DNA of 64,000 nucleotides, taken from assembly GCA_025331565.1 (NCBI GenBank), contig JAFREQ010000040.1:1443501-1507500 (forward strand), given 5' to 3'. Below are positions 1 to 11,689 of this stretch, one piece after another; within the stretch, counting starts at the first letter, position 1; each line of letters opens with the position of its first letter. Below the pieces are notes generated by a model. It saw only the letters and a program-made list of their open reading frames with translations, did not search any database and had not been told where the DNA came from. A program made the translations under genes and the position numbers. This stretch comes from Holacanthus passer. Lineage: Eukaryota > Chordata > Actinopteri > Pomacanthidae.

Positions 1-1091
1 ATAATGACCAGCATACCCTGATTTATATAAAAAAAAACCATTATCTATTAATTCATCACATCATGTTCCATTTGTTTCATTTGTTATTGGGCCTTGATCT
101 ACATAAGAATATGTCGTTAGTCAACTGGCCTGGCGTAGCAAGTGTTTTCTATCAACATGTGAAACTGTACAATCTTTAGATAATAAAACTTATATTTTCT
201 ATCCTTCTTTTTGAATCTATGCACATGTTTGGTCCGAGAATGTGTTCAGCATTTTCCTTGCGTCTGGCAAGCAGGATCGAATTCACTTGTACTAAATAAA
301 ATACGACAGTGCACAAAAACATTTGTCAGGCAAATGGACTGAAATGTGTGTAAATGTTTTAATACTTGTGTGTAAATATGAATGGAAACAAATAAATGTT
401 CATTGATGAGCTGCCGTCGTCTTTATTTCTCGGAGCGGGCGGGTGTGATACAGCATGCGAACGTTCAATAAGCGCACGCTGCAGCAGCTCGAGCTGTGGA
501 GGCCGTCGAGAGAAGCTAATGAGTTAGTGGGCTGAGCACAGTTGAGGCCAGAGCTTCCACAATGAATGTGGGGAAACAGAGCAGCTTAATATAAGTTACA
601 ATCCACAACAGTCTTCAATAATATTATTACAAAAAGGTTTAAAATAATATTACAACAAAGACACTTTAAAAAGACGTTTTGACCGGACTGGACATTTTCA
701 GACCAGTGAGTTAAAAAAAAACAAAAAAACATATTTATTATTTACAATAAAACAACAGGAAGTAAAACATTTGTCAGCCGTGTTTGAAATAAATGCATTT
801 GTGCATCTTACCCGACCACTTTTGTATGTTACAGTTAATAAAAGCGTTGATATGGTAATAAATACAACCAACCAAAGTAAAGACGTGAAAAAGGTTTTTG
901 AAAGTCGGAATAAAGCACAACGTGATTCTCGTTCAGACCGGGCCCAGAGCTGTGAGAGTCCACAGAAACCTTTAGCTCAACAGCCCCCCACCCCCGACAG
1001 TTTTGTTCCTCTGATCGAATTCATCTGCTTCAAACACAGTCTTGTGGTTCTGTGATGAGTCTCGAGCCTCCGGAGGGTCTGTTTCTGAACC
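1..1091. other. 3' UTR and 3' flank of cd44-like gene
   Basis: No coding exon was recognised here. The part adjoining 1091 must hold the 3' UTR. The rest is AT-rich with a short GC-richer patch at 430-530. Confidence 0.5.
734..739 (-). terminator. Candidate polyadenylation signal of cd44-like gene
   Basis: AATAAA occurs on the minus strand about 350 nt past the stop codon. Another lies at 422-427. Which one is used, if either, cannot be decided from sequence. Confidence 0.25.
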
Positions 1092-1269
1092 TCAGTGTGA
1101 TGAGTATTTGTCTGGAAGCTCATCCAGGGGGATGACTGTGTACTCTGCCGCCTTTCCGTTCTCCCTGGGCTCGTCTTTGTGCAGGAATGTCTCCATCTCT
1201 AGCTCCCTCTGCTGGTTTGAGGAGTTAGCTTTGGTCTCCAGCTCGGATGCTTGTTTTGGTCGATTCCAC
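1092..1269 (-). CDS. cd44-like exon 4: cytoplasmic tail and stop
   Basis: The exon opens after a GCGCAG acceptor and encodes KWNRPKQASELETK through to DELPDKYSSH and a TGA at 1094-1092. The tail is acidic and polar. Its last third is the main reason for the CD44 comparison, which is recalled and not aligned. Confidence 0.7.
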
Positions 1270-1859
1270 CTGCGCGATAAGGAAAGGTGAGAGTTTAATC
1301 AATGCTCATGACAGTCAAAGTGAAAGACATTGTTCTATTTGTCTGATATTTGATTCTTACTTGTCTCTGGTGGCGATGGCGACGCAAAGCATGACCAGTG
1401 CTGCAACACCAGCAATGAAACCAACGATGACGACCCAAGCTGGACACGTGGGAGAGTGGGAGTTAATGAGATGGACTGAGTTCAATCATGCAGAAATCTG
1501 GCATATTAAATTCGTTTTTTCTGGACTAACCTGGTGTACTCTGTCCTGTGCTCATCTGTGGTGTCACATTGTTGACATTTTCTTCTGCTTTCGGTCGTGC
1601 TTGATGAAAGAGTTGGTTAGAATTGGTTCCACTCTCCACCATTCTCAGTCTCGGTGCTGATCCTGATCGCTGACCTTCTTCAAATTTTATTAGAGTATCG
1701 TCTCCGTTAAGAGCAGTCGTGGAGGTTGATGATGCAGTGCTGGTTTCTGTGTTGGCGCTAGAGATCGTGGTGAAGCCTTTAAAACTTTGAAGCATGTCTT
1801 CATGCAGCTCTCCGTCTCCAGAGCCGGAACCAGAGCCAGAGCCAGAACCAGAACCAGAA

Positions 1860-1924
<65 letters not shown>

Positions 1925-4293
1925 GCCAGAGCCAGAACCAGAATCTGAATTCAGGAAGTCAATGATGGAAAAATCTGGATTTGGAACAGTGGAGTCTGGG
2001 CTGACACTTGACTGGGCTTCATTTGGCACTGATGAAGAGGTGAAGCCAGACTGAGCACTTTGAGCGGTAGATGAATCTGTGCTGGAGTCATCGGTGTCGC
2101 TTGCCCACGCTGTGGAGGTAGAGCTCTGAGCATGGGGACCACTCAGAGTCGTGGTTTCATGCTGTTTACCTCCAAACTGGGGGAACAGGGAGGTCATGGA
2201 CGTGTCACTCTCCCATGCAGCACTGCCCTCAATCATGTCACTCTCCGCGGCCTCAGAGGACGGCTGCTCGGACGGTCGAACGGTCACATGTCTTTTGGGT
2301 AATTCAGTTGAGGGTGAAGTTGAGGAAAGGCTGACGAGGAAGCCGTCCGTCTCGGCATCTCGGTAAACGTCCTCCTGGGTCACAGCTAGGACAAAGAGAG
2401 ACAGGAAAAATCCACAGGTCACCTCAAGTGTTTACCTACCAGTCCTGACATGAGCAGAAAGGAAAGTTACCGAGCTTTTATGCCGCATTACAAAATGACC
2501 GCACAGGGCTTATGTGCTTCGCCCTGAACGCTTGTATTAACTTGTGCAATCTACTTTGATGAGGTGTGGTGAGAAACTGTAATGATTAACCCGGGTGACT
2601 AATCGTCTACGAGTGGTTTAACAAAAGAGAGTCAGCCTCATCAAAGCATCTGTTTTAACAGGATCGTACCACACTTTCGACACACCCAGTACAGCAGAGT
2701 AAACTATGACTGTTCCTTTTCTGTTTTAGTTGGAGGGAAACCATCGTCAGGCTTTTGTTCCATGTAGGACAAATTAGGCAATGTGCTTTATCATATGATT
2801 AATGCAAATATTGTTTTTTATGTTAATTGAAATTGATTTTTAACTCTCTGCATAATTATTATTATTACTATTATCTTGATAGTATTGATTATTATTTAAC
2901 ATGTTAGTAAATTAATGACAAATACAAAGTATTTAGCAATTAGTGTTTGCTCAAGTATTTCCAAGTATTTAGATTTTATATTATACTTCTGCCCTACTAC
3001 ATTTCAGTAGGAAAGATTGTGCCTTTTACTTTATTTCCTTGAGAGTTACGACTTATCTTTCAGAATAGGATTTTATATGTAAAAGCTATATATCTGATAA
3101 GCTTGCAAAATATGATATATAGTTAAAGAATAAGTCAGTAGTTTCCAACCTTTTCAGCATGTTACAGCTTCCAAAAAGAGTTCATGAGTTCAGATGTCTA
3201 TGAGTTGTTAACAGTTCCACCAAAGATTTCCCTCGAAACCTCGCAGATGGTTTCATTTAAATTAGTCTTCAGGGCCCAAAGATGATTAAGATTATCCAAT
3301 ATTTAATTAAGAAGTAAAGTCTAAACAGTAAAACACGTTTGTGTATCAGAGCATGTAATAAAACCTCATGACGCATCAGATTTATTTTGTGAGGGGCGTG
3401 ACCCCGACACTGGAAACCACTGGCCTGAGCTAAGGCTAAACCGCCATATAATAATATAAGTAAATTTTGGTGAGCATAATAAGCAGTAACATGTTAAATC
3501 TCAATGAAGTTAAAAAAAAAAAAAGTTAATAAAAAAACCTAAGAATCAAATCTCCACTCTCCGTTTGTGCCCAGTCACGTTCAGCTCTGCCGTCCCCCTA
3601 TGAAGTTACCGGTCGCCCAAACTTGTGTAGCAGCTCCTTTGCTGATTTTTGGTTTCACCTTACACAAGACATAAGCATTAATGCACCTCCTGGAGCAGCT
3701 CAGAGCATTTTTACAATGATCGCTGTGTGTAATCTGGAGCTGCCAGTGAAACCTGTGCACCAGCAATGAAATACTACTCTGGCATTCCTACAGACGGAGT
3801 TAGACCCGAAACATAAAGAGCATCTTAGGGAAGTGCTGACTCACGGGGTAAGAAAAAGGACACCATGGGAATTATTGAAATTTCAGAGGTCTGGATAGAA
3901 GGATTACTGTATTTGTCAGACTGCGAAAACCCTTGACTATGGCCTCCTGAGTCCTGAGGTGGAAGAATGTCATTTTGAAATTCAATGACCGCCAGTGAAT
4001 ATCTCACAAAAAGATATAAACAGAAAAAATAATCTGCAAGGATTTAAATCTTAATTTTGCAGTTTAATCCTTAAAGACAGCATCGCTAATAAGATCAGAG
4101 AGGTAGTCAGGAAAACTAAACTGTTGGTTTAAGTGTTTAAGAGAGACACAGTGTGAAAAACAGATTAAATAAGAGAAAAAAAAGACTTTCACTTACTATC
4201 AACAGGTGATGAGTGAACAACAGCAACAAGTACAAAAAGAACCCCACAGAGAAGTTTCCTCATCTTCAGACCAGAAACTTGTGACTGAGCCAT
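1092..4293 (-). CDS. CD44-like type I membrane sialomucin/proteoglycan, no Link domain
   Basis: This is a four-exon gene (4293-4197, 2385-1531, 1439-1361, 1269-1092) whose exons join in frame to give 402 residues. Residues 1 to about 29 form a signal peptide with a hydrophobic core. Residues 33-317 are a Ser/Thr/Pro-rich stalk suited to O-glycosylation, with 21 Ser-Gly pairs at 181-222 that are candidate glycosaminoglycan attachment sites. Residues about 319-341 form one membrane span with a cysteine at 336. The 59-residue tail ends AAEYTVIPLDELPDKYSSH. From memory, teleost CD44 tails end similarly (ENGN..EFTVI.LEE), and the position beside apip matches human CD44 next to PDHX/APIP. No Link module was found, so hyaluronan binding is not predicted. 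The basic ERM-binding cluster of mammalian CD44 is also not obvious. It may be a truncated cd44 paralogue or an unrelated sialomucin. The gene structure is much surer than the family name. Confidence 0.6.
1361..1439 (-). CDS. cd44-like exon 3: transmembrane segment
   Basis: This 79-nt exon has a CCAG acceptor and an AA|GTAAGA donor. It encodes WVVIVGFIAGVAALVMLCVA followed by IATRD, a clear single membrane helix with a short charged stop-transfer. Its phases join exon 2 to the tail exon. Confidence 0.75.
1531..2385 (-). CDS. cd44-like exon 2: mucin stalk with Ser-Gly tract
   Basis: This is an 855-nt exon, opened by a CTAG acceptor after a pyrimidine-rich stretch and closed by G|GTTAGT. Phase 1 at both ends matches its neighbours. 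It encodes about 285 residues rich in Ser, Thr, Asp and Glu, with almost no cysteine, as expected of an extended glycosylated stalk rather than a folded domain. The Ser-Gly run lies in its second half. Confidence 0.75.
1817..1942 (-). repeat. Coding hexanucleotide minisatellite (21 Ser-Gly pairs)
   Basis: Twenty-one tandem 6-nt units (TCTGGC or TCTGGT on the coding strand) encode an unbroken Ser-Gly run. The units differ only at a third-codon position and fall in blocks, a pattern expected from recent slippage or unequal exchange. The frame is kept because the unit is two codons long. The same DNA reads as Glu-Pro repeats on the other strand, but that frame has no other gene features. Confidence 0.95.
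2386..4196 (-). other. Intron 1 of cd44-like gene
   Basis: This 1.8-kb intron is where Link-domain exons would be expected in a full CD44. The minus-strand frames of the GC-richer patch at 3540-3790, and of a piece with good splice sites near 3850-4001, were read; neither gave the Link cysteine pattern or a frame that joins exons 1 and 2. A dispersed-repeat fragment lies at 2925-3090. Confidence 0.6.
2925..3090 (+). repeat. Dispersed repeat of TACTTNNACTTGAGTATTT type
   Basis: The sequence shares AAGTATTTAGATTTTAT, a CTACTACATTTCAGTAGGAA-like block and a pyrimidine-rich continuation with 47400-47575. This type is common in teleost genomes. The ends are not defined. Confidence 0.45.
4197..4293 (-). 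CDS. cd44-like exon 1: signal peptide
   Basis: The exon encodes 32 codons plus one base, starting MAQSQVSGLKMRKLLCGVLF and ending VHSSPVD. It ends at a strong donor, A|GTAAGT (phase 1). The first ATG at 4293 was chosen because no upstream in-frame ATG is seen before the TATA box; Met11 could be an alternative start. A phase-1 signal-peptide exon is also how CD44 begins. Confidence 0.7.
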
Positions 4294-4314
4294 AGAGTGA
4301 AGTTGTCAGGAGCT

Positions 4315-4346
4315 GGAACTATATGGAACTATATGGAACTATATGG
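4315..4346 (-). repeat. Three tandem CCATATAGTT motifs in 5' UTR
   Basis: Three direct copies of a 10-bp unit, CCATATAGTT on the minus strand, sit between the TATA box and the start codon. They resemble CArG half-sites but lack the final GG, so a role as serum response factor sites is only a guess. Confidence 0.6.
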
Positions 4347-4390
4347 CACACTGACCTGATAATCTGAACCCGGTGAATCACGTCGCTGCC

Positions 4391-4397
4391 TTTTATA
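4391..4397 (-). promoter_or_regulatory. TATA box of cd44-like gene
   Basis: The minus strand reads GTATAAAAGG here, a textbook TATA box about 100 bp upstream of the ATG at 4293. Transcription would start near 4360-4365, giving a 5' UTR of about 70 nt. Confidence 0.6.
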
Positions 4398-6675
4398 CAC
4401 AGCAGCAGGTAGGTGTCACGTCCGTACAACAATGACTGACGACACACAAACACACACGAGAGGGCCGGCACACCTGTTGGACACGCCCTCCACCATCCTC
4501 ACACACTTTCTCACGCTTTTTTCTCCACCTCCTCAGACACAGGACACAAACACTTAGGGAAAAAAGAGAAATAGAAAATCCAGTTGTTCAGGAAGTTGAT
4601 TTGTTTTCAGATATTTTTTGGTGGAAGAGGATAAACAAGAAGAAATATGGCATCAGTTTCTTATAAAATGTTGCTGAATGATTTCATCTGCCCCTTCAGT
4701 TCCACATAAAACAAAATGATGACAACAACAGTCATTTATTGGCTTAATCATATCATATACACACACACATATATAAAGTGGACCTAACAAAAGATGAAAG
4801 GTTGGATGCAAACTTATATGCATTATGATGACAGTCATAATATCTGACTGGTTAATGTCTGACAGGCCAAAAGAGATGGTGATTGGTTCAGCATGAAAAT
4901 TAAAAATGTACATGTTAAATGAATCTTTGCAATTACACACAATTGGAAAGAATACATGCACATGCACAAAGTACTAGGATGTATACATATATATAAATAC
5001 AAGATATGCAAACATAAGAATAGACAAAGAGAATAAAGAAGAAACTAGAAATAATAAGATTATATAAGGAGTTGAATACAGGATTTAAGAGAAAATAGTG
5101 CCAGAATTTTAATATGAAAAAATATTCTCGTAAGGTTTCTTTCTTACAAAAGTCAAATTTAAAAAAAAAAAAAAAAAGCGAAAGAAAAGAAGATCACAAG
5201 TCTTCATGTCAGTTAGAGACATAAGACATAAACAAGTGCAACAGGCCATGATGAACACATAAAGAAGTTCAGCCAGTAGTTTCATCATAGACAACACAGC
5301 GAAAGTAATCTGCACCTGTGTGAAACAGCGTTCACAGGATTATAAAATATGTTGGCTGACTGTCGGGAAAACACATTGGACACAGCTCAACGTCTCGGTT
5401 ACAGACGTGATAAATGATGTGTGGTTCTGGAGTCGCATGCAACAACACTCCTTTTCTCATCAGCACTTCCTCATCTGTCTGTCTGTCTGTCCACTCCTCC
5501 CACATCACGGCTTTTCAACACGACAAGAATGTTTACTTTTGGCCTTGTTTCCAAATTTCTTTTACGTGATTTCAGACCTCGCCAGACAGATTTTGCAACA
5601 AACTCAGCTCGGTATCATCTGCCTGCAGGAAGCGTGCACTGTATATAATGACTGTTGTGATCCGCTGGTATCTGACAGAAATCGATGCGTCACCGCGGAG
5701 CTCCAGCCTCAGGCTACCTGGCACGATCACGAATTTGCGACAGTCGTCATGAATTAGTCAGCATGTGTGGGTGAGGACTTTGTCCAGTCTTGCACTCCAC
5801 ACCCAGAAATGGTTCATTTCTGTTACTGTTAAGAATGGAATTTTACAAGACATTAGCTATGATGCATAACAGGAATAACCTCGAGGCTCAACACAAGTCT
5901 TACATTCACAAGCAGGCGATAGTCAGTTTTCTGAGGCCAGACACTGTTTGTGATTCAGTATTCAAACTATTCTCAAAGTGTGGTTGTCTAGTAACTATAT
6001 AAGCCATGGAAGTGGGTCTACATATTACATTGTGGGAGTAGTTAAACCCTTTGAGGCAAAATACAGGGAAGTCAATGTCATTTTTGATAAAGGAGGCAGA
6101 GCTGATTTCAATAGAGGTCCAACAGGTCAAACATTTACATTATAACTCCCTATAGATTATTGCTTTAATGCTTGAGTTATTATAAAGCGCATGCTTTTGT
6201 TGATGGAAAATGTGGCCAGGCTTTTGGAGCAGTAAAATAATGTCAGTAGTTTGAGGAAAAGGCCGAGATGTGTCGATGAAGGCTAACTGGCGGTGTTTCA
6301 TCATCCTGCAAACTTCAATGGCTTTTCAACTAACGTGAGGGCAAATCAATAATGACTGAATTCTCACTTTGGGCTGAGCTTTTACTTTACATTTTGAGCA
6401 ATATTTCACCGCGGCTGAACATTTTTCATTTTTCAAAAGCAAGCCTTGATACGAAGCAGAGAACATTTGGCCCCTGGTGTTGCGGGGTTATTTCTTCAAA
6501 AAATACAAGTGCATTTAAATCTTGAAAAGTGAGACTGTCTGGATTTTAGAAACATGGTCTGACCAGAAGCACTGCAGGCAAATGTCTCATACTCGAGGAA
6601 AATTTAAGGGGATGACTTTTAGTGTTCATATTTTTTCTCAAGTGACTCTAAGAAACACACACACTTGCATCCACA

Positions 6676-6676
<1 letters not shown>

Positions 6677-6726
<50 letters not shown>
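6677..6726. repeat. (CA)n microsatellite
   Basis: About 25 uninterrupted CA units. Confidence 0.98.
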
Positions 6727-6727
<1 letters not shown>

Positions 6728-6743
6728 CCATCTCTGGACAACC

Positions 6744-7199
6744 TTGATTCCAAAAAAGCTGGGCTGCTGTGTAACATCAATAAAACAGAATGTGATCATT
6801 TGCTAATCCTATCTGACATATACTCAATTAAAAGCAGTACAAAGACAGTAAAATTATTTTTTTTATCCAACTTCATTGATTTTTATAAATATCTGCTTAT
6901 TCTGAATTTGATGGCAGCAACATGTTTCAAACAAAGTTGGGACAGGAGCAACAAAAGACTGTGAAAGTTGTGGACTGATCCAAAAACACCTGTTTGGATC
7001 ATTCCACAGGTAAACAGGTTCATTGGTAACAGGTGATAGTATCATGATTGGGTATGAAAGGTTCATCCTGGAGAGAGGTTCAACACTTTGTCAAACACAT
7101 GGTTGTATAAAGGAGATTAATACATGGGCTCAGGAACACTTCTTTAAACCTTTGCTTTTTATTTATGTTTAAACAGCGTCCTCACTTTTTGGAATCTGG
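6744..7199 (+). mobile_element. Inverted-repeat element copy 1 (MITE-like)
   Basis: This copy starts GATTCCAAAAAAGCTGGG and ends CTTTTTGGAATC, so the ends are short inverted repeats. The interior matches the copies at 9284-9722 (inverted) and 27439-27969. No intact transposase is encoded. It is most simply a non-autonomous DNA transposon of a teleost family; the superfamily is not assigned. Confidence 0.75.
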
Positions 7200-9283
7200 G
7201 TCGTGTTATAGCTCTAAAATATGGCAAAGGATTTTCTCTGTGTACATGTACCATCAAATGAATGAATGGATAAACACTTGCAAAGCAGCAGAACACAGGG
7301 TCTTTCAGGGGCAGGTCCACCGGGCATGTGCAAGCCAATTAGCAGCCACTGTAACAGCCTCCCTCCCTCCACCCTGCTGTTATCTCATGTTTCATGGCAG
7401 CATCCATTGTTCCCGTCTCCAAAATCCCAAAGCAACCGAGCCCAGCGACCTTTGCACTGCAGCCCTCACATCTATTACCACCATGAATAATCTCGAGAAA
7501 CTATTCATAACCTTTATCACCTCTATTCTACCGTGGACAAACATCCACTTCAGTTGCTACATTTCTGCATCAGATTCATAAAAACACATAATAGAGGTGC
7601 TCATCGCCGCCCCTCACCTGAAATACAGTTTTGGGGAAGAGCAACATCATTGTTTTGCTTGACGACCATCCAGTTTTGACCATATCAGCGAGACGCGAAA
7701 CAGGTTTATGAGGCCAAACAGAGCGAAAGACAAAGTAATTTTTCAACTGAAATGGAAATATTACATTCAGTGGAAATTTGGGAAGCTGATGCACCATTGT
7801 TCACCTAAATCATCCTGAAAATATGTATTCTTCAGTTTTAGAGAAGGTCACCATACGCTTCTACATGATTTTTTATTTCAAATTACTGCTTACTCAATTA
7901 AAACATCATGGTAGAAAGCATACAATGATAAAACTGATTAAAAAAAATAGATATGTTCAGGAGAAAAAATGTCCAATGTGCCAATGCAACTAAATTAAAA
8001 ATCCTTGAACATGAGTGTGTATCGTTCACATCAGTCACACGAGAAGAGAGGCTTTCCAGAACTGTAGTAAGAGTAATACGTCTCTCCTCTCCCCTGCCAC
8101 CTTTCTCCTGGAGCCGAAATAAATGGTTTCGTCTTAAATCAGTTCCCAGTTCAGCAAGTGGTGAATCACTGTATGGTGAATTGAATTCTGGGGCAATGAT
8201 TAAGTTACATATCAAAGGAAAGCTGGGACACCGGTGAGTCAACGGCCTGCAAACAATTCCAAGGAAGCAAACAGTAAAGACGTCACATTCAAAACATAGA
8301 GATTAACAACTAATAAGTAAACTGCATATGCACTGCAGCTGGAAACATATTCTTCAGGCAGTTGTTGTGACATACATAACAATAAAATTAATCGATTGGA
8401 GATAACATCATTGTCATGGCTTGAAAACTGTCGCCACTGAGTTATTAAGCTTCAGTTTATTTTGCTGTGACGCCGGCTGCACAGCGTTTGAATCAGACTG
8501 TCCTACATTGCATGGCAGCCAGGGGAGGGGAAACAGTTTAACTGCAGTGCAGGTGGCAGGTATTATGTTTAATTATTGTGGTTGGTAATCACACAGCAGT
8601 AGACAGCGTGATAAATCCCTGCATTACAGTATGAAACCATTATTAAGACCGAGCTTTGAATTCATCATGATAAATGTTGCAAAACTGGCAAAGTGAGTTC
8701 AGCCATGTGAACCACTTGTTTTCTTTACCGTTGTTTACCATATTGTTGGCAGGCTACATGAGGGACCTTGTTTTCTCGCTGCTCAATGTGATTCAGTTCG
8801 ACAAATGTGGAACAAATCGTTCAGTCTCCTGAAATTAAACATAATAAAAAGGTTGACTGGATTTTGTCACCCCCAAGAAATTACAGTATGCAGCGGCCAA
8901 CTTCCCGAGCGATTCACCACCTTCTGATCTGAAACTACGTTGAGACACACCCAATATTTGTGTATCCATGGTGCTTACATGGACTTGGCTGGACTTATTT
9001 ACACCAGTATTTGACATCACTGACAAAGCTTGACATGGCAAGACATGAAACAAAACCCAGCAGGCAACTAGTTGATGCCACTCCTTTTCAGTTTATTCAG
9101 TTAATTACGCCTCACGTGTTATAAAGAAGTTTAATATCTGGGATTGGCCTATTTAAAGTGATGTAACATGTGGAATTAGTTGCAAATAGACCTGCTATGA
9201 TAAATTGCAAAATGACTTATTAACCTACTGGACAGTCACTGTTAACTGTGAAATGAACATGAACATGTTTGTATTATTGACAT

Positions 9284-9722
9284 TTTTAAAAAGCTGAAAC
9301 TCTCTGTAAAACATAAATAAAAACTGAATGCAAACATACTTTGTTTACTCATAAAGTGTTCTCAAACCCATGTATTAATCTCCTTTATACAATCCTGTGT
9401 TTGACAAAGTGTGAACCTCTCTCCATCCTCGCTTGTGAACGACTGAGTCTTTCCAGGATGAACCTTTCATACCCAATCATGATACTATCACCTGTTACCA
9501 ATGAACCTGTTTACCTGTGGAATGATCCAAACAGGTGTTTTTGGATCAGTCCACAACTTTCACAGTCTTTTGTTGCTCCTGTCCCGACTGGTTTGAAACA
9601 TGTTGCTGCCATCAAATTCAGAATAAGCAGATATTTACAAAAATCAATGAAGTTGATGAGGTCAAACATTAAATATATTGTCTTTGTACTGTTGTATAAA
9701 GCATCCCAACTTTTTTGGAATC
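9284..9722 (-). mobile_element. Inverted-repeat element copy 2 (MITE-like)
   Basis: This is the same element as at 6744-7199, in reverse orientation. The right boundary CAACTTTTTTGGAATC is clear; the left end is degenerate (AAAAAGCTGAAAC). A stretch of about 65 residues is open in all three copies, but this reflects sharing of the repeat and is not evidence of a gene. Confidence 0.75.
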
Positions 9723-10089
9723 TGGCTTGTCGCACATTTATTTGGAAAATGGTCCAGGTGGTCTGCAATGTGTGCTCATAATCTCTTTCAGTTACATAAT
9801 GTTTTTGTTCCACGAGGAACTTGAAAAGATACAATAACTTCCTTGTATCATATTTATCCAACAGTAATTCTCAGTACAAGCTTCCTTTCCTGGTTGATTA
9901 AGTTGGAATTTTCTTTTCCTGGTGAAATACAAAATGCACCTGCCTGGTTAGCAAGCTTATCACAGACACATATTAGACACATTATTAGATATCATTTTTG
10001 CCTTTCTAAAGTGTTTGATTATTAGTTTGTTTGACCTTTTTCAGTTTGCTAGTTGGTATTTTTGTCTCTTTGTTTGCATGTACATTTAA

Positions 10090-10137
10090 TGGCAAATTTC
10101 ATGGCACTGTATCCAATAGTTGTTGCAATATGAACAA
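10090..10137 (+). repeat. Fragment of the CCAATAGTTGTTG repeat
   Basis: ATTTCATGGCACTGTATCCA then ATAGTTGTTG matches the repeat at 59540-59930 (TTTCATGACAATCCATCCAA then TAGTTGTTG). Confidence 0.5.
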
Positions 10138-11131
10138 AGAAATGTCAACCTGATGATGAAGAAAAGTAAGGGTCACTCATTGTTTGAGAACCAAGAGTTG
10201 TTTGGAAAAGATTTGAAGTTGAACTGCATTTCAGAAAGCATTCAAATCAGTGAATGTATCCACAGATCAGTTCATGGATGTGACTAAAAATACAGCAGTG
10301 ATATTAAAGATTGTGGGCCTGTTTTAACTTCTTTTCTAAAACCCCATTCAGGCCGTGTTTGTGTCAGTGGTGAAGTTGAAGTATTTGACGACACTTGACT
10401 TAGTCTGAGAGTACTCTGACGAGAGGCATGCCCTGGCTCTGACATGAAGTTTGGCCAAAATGGGGATTTCCACTGAGCACTCACAAGGCTCTTTGCAGTT
10501 ACCCTTTCCAACATACAATAGAACATGGAGTCTATTCAACAGGAAACAAAGAGCTGTGAGGAGGAGTGGCTGTATGGAGCAATTGCAGCTCATTCCAGAT
10601 AGAGATCCTCCAAGGCAACATGTTCAGACTAGAAATAGGCCTCCTTCACATTCAGGACTTGCTTTCATTAAAATCACATAAATGATATTTGCATTTATGG
10701 GTTGCATATGCAGAGTGTGTTTGTGCATGTTTACACTGTATACTAGAGTTCTGTTTGGGCTCAACATCGAGGTTATTTCCAGCATTTAGAGGCAGAGACT
10801 ACTTCAACAAGACATGCAAATGTTGATTCAAGCATTCTTTGCACAATAATAGATATATAATAGATATGCATATCTCAGTTTATCTGTATATCTTCATTTA
10901 AATTTGTACTCCATGTAAGTACACTGAGAGCTACAAACAATCAGAGCAAATTTCCTTGTATGTGTCAACATACTTGGCAGTGATGATGTAACGATATCAG
11001 TGGAAAGAGATGTATGTTGATAAAACATGCAAGGTTACTTGGAAAGGTGAATTCTCAGTGATGTTAGATATGATGTCGACACTGTGATCTTTGCTTTTAG
11101 ACTGGATCTGAGCTAAACAGCTGGCAGGGGC

Positions 11132-11300
11132 TGATAAGATAAGAGAAGATAAGATAAGGTAAGATAAGGTGACATATTCCTTTATTAGTATAAGTATAAA
11201 AAAGTTAACAATTTAACACAGGTAAAAAAAGTATTAACAATTACACTAGAGTAGAAAGTATTAACACTTAACTATAATAAAAGTATTGACAATTTAACTA
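11132..11300 (+). repeat. GATAAGATAAG / CCTTTATTAG dispersed repeat
   Basis: A GATAAGATAAG tract is followed by CCTTTATTAG and a degenerate array of AGTATTAACA-like units. It is related to the repeats at 15241, 45255, 46351 and 47573. These look like 3' ends of a retroposon, but the family is not established here. Confidence 0.5.
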
Positions 11301-11504
11301 TAGAAATGATGTGATGATGATGTGAAAACCCCCAAAACAGCAAACCATTAAGAAGTCATAACCCAGGATCGAACAGAGTTTAATGATACTACTGATGATA
11401 CTATGAAGGTATCCAAAAGATATACTTAATATGCAGAGAGAGACTGAGGAATGTTTAATGAGACGGGTGGTGCTGGAGCAGGAATTTCATAGGAAGAGTA
11501 TCGA

Positions 11505-11600
11505 TTGGATTAGATTCAACTTCATTATCATTGAGCTCAGTGCACTACATGTACAACAAAATGAAGTTTAGCATCCAATCCGATCTAAAAAGGAAATTTA
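11505..11600 (+). repeat. Retroposon-tail-like repeat (AACTTCATTATCATTGAG)
   Basis: AACTTCATTATCATTGAG, then GTACAACAAAATGAAGTTTA and GCATCCAATCC, follow the pattern of a common teleost dispersed repeat. Recognition is from memory. Confidence 0.4.
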
Positions 11601-11689
11601 TAAAAAAGATGAACAAATGTCCAGAATGAGATTTAAGCCAGTAAAATGTACCTACTGTAAACATGAATACATACAGTGCATGTTGTATT

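Noticed and set aside
1794..2054. Glu-Pro repeat frame on plus strand
   Set aside because: It is the antisense shadow of the Ser-Gly tract.
3581..3790. Possible Link-domain exon in GC-richer part of intron 1
   Set aside because: The minus-strand frames were read; none shows the Link cysteine spacing and two contain early stops. A plus-strand open frame also lacks a known domain.
3825..4007. Possible extra cd44-like exon with good acceptor and GTGAGT donor
   Set aside because: In the phase required by exon 1 the frame hits a stop, and exon 1 joins exon 2 directly in frame.
5320..5757. 145-codon open frame on plus strand
   Set aside because: No recognisable domain, no plausible splice partners and no codon-use signal visible. 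The composition looks like chance translation of intergenic DNA.
6863..7066. Open frame shared with 9341-9781 and 27549-27950
   Set aside because: The shared peptide exists because the three segments are copies of one inverted-repeat element; each copy carries frame differences and no transposase motif is recognised.
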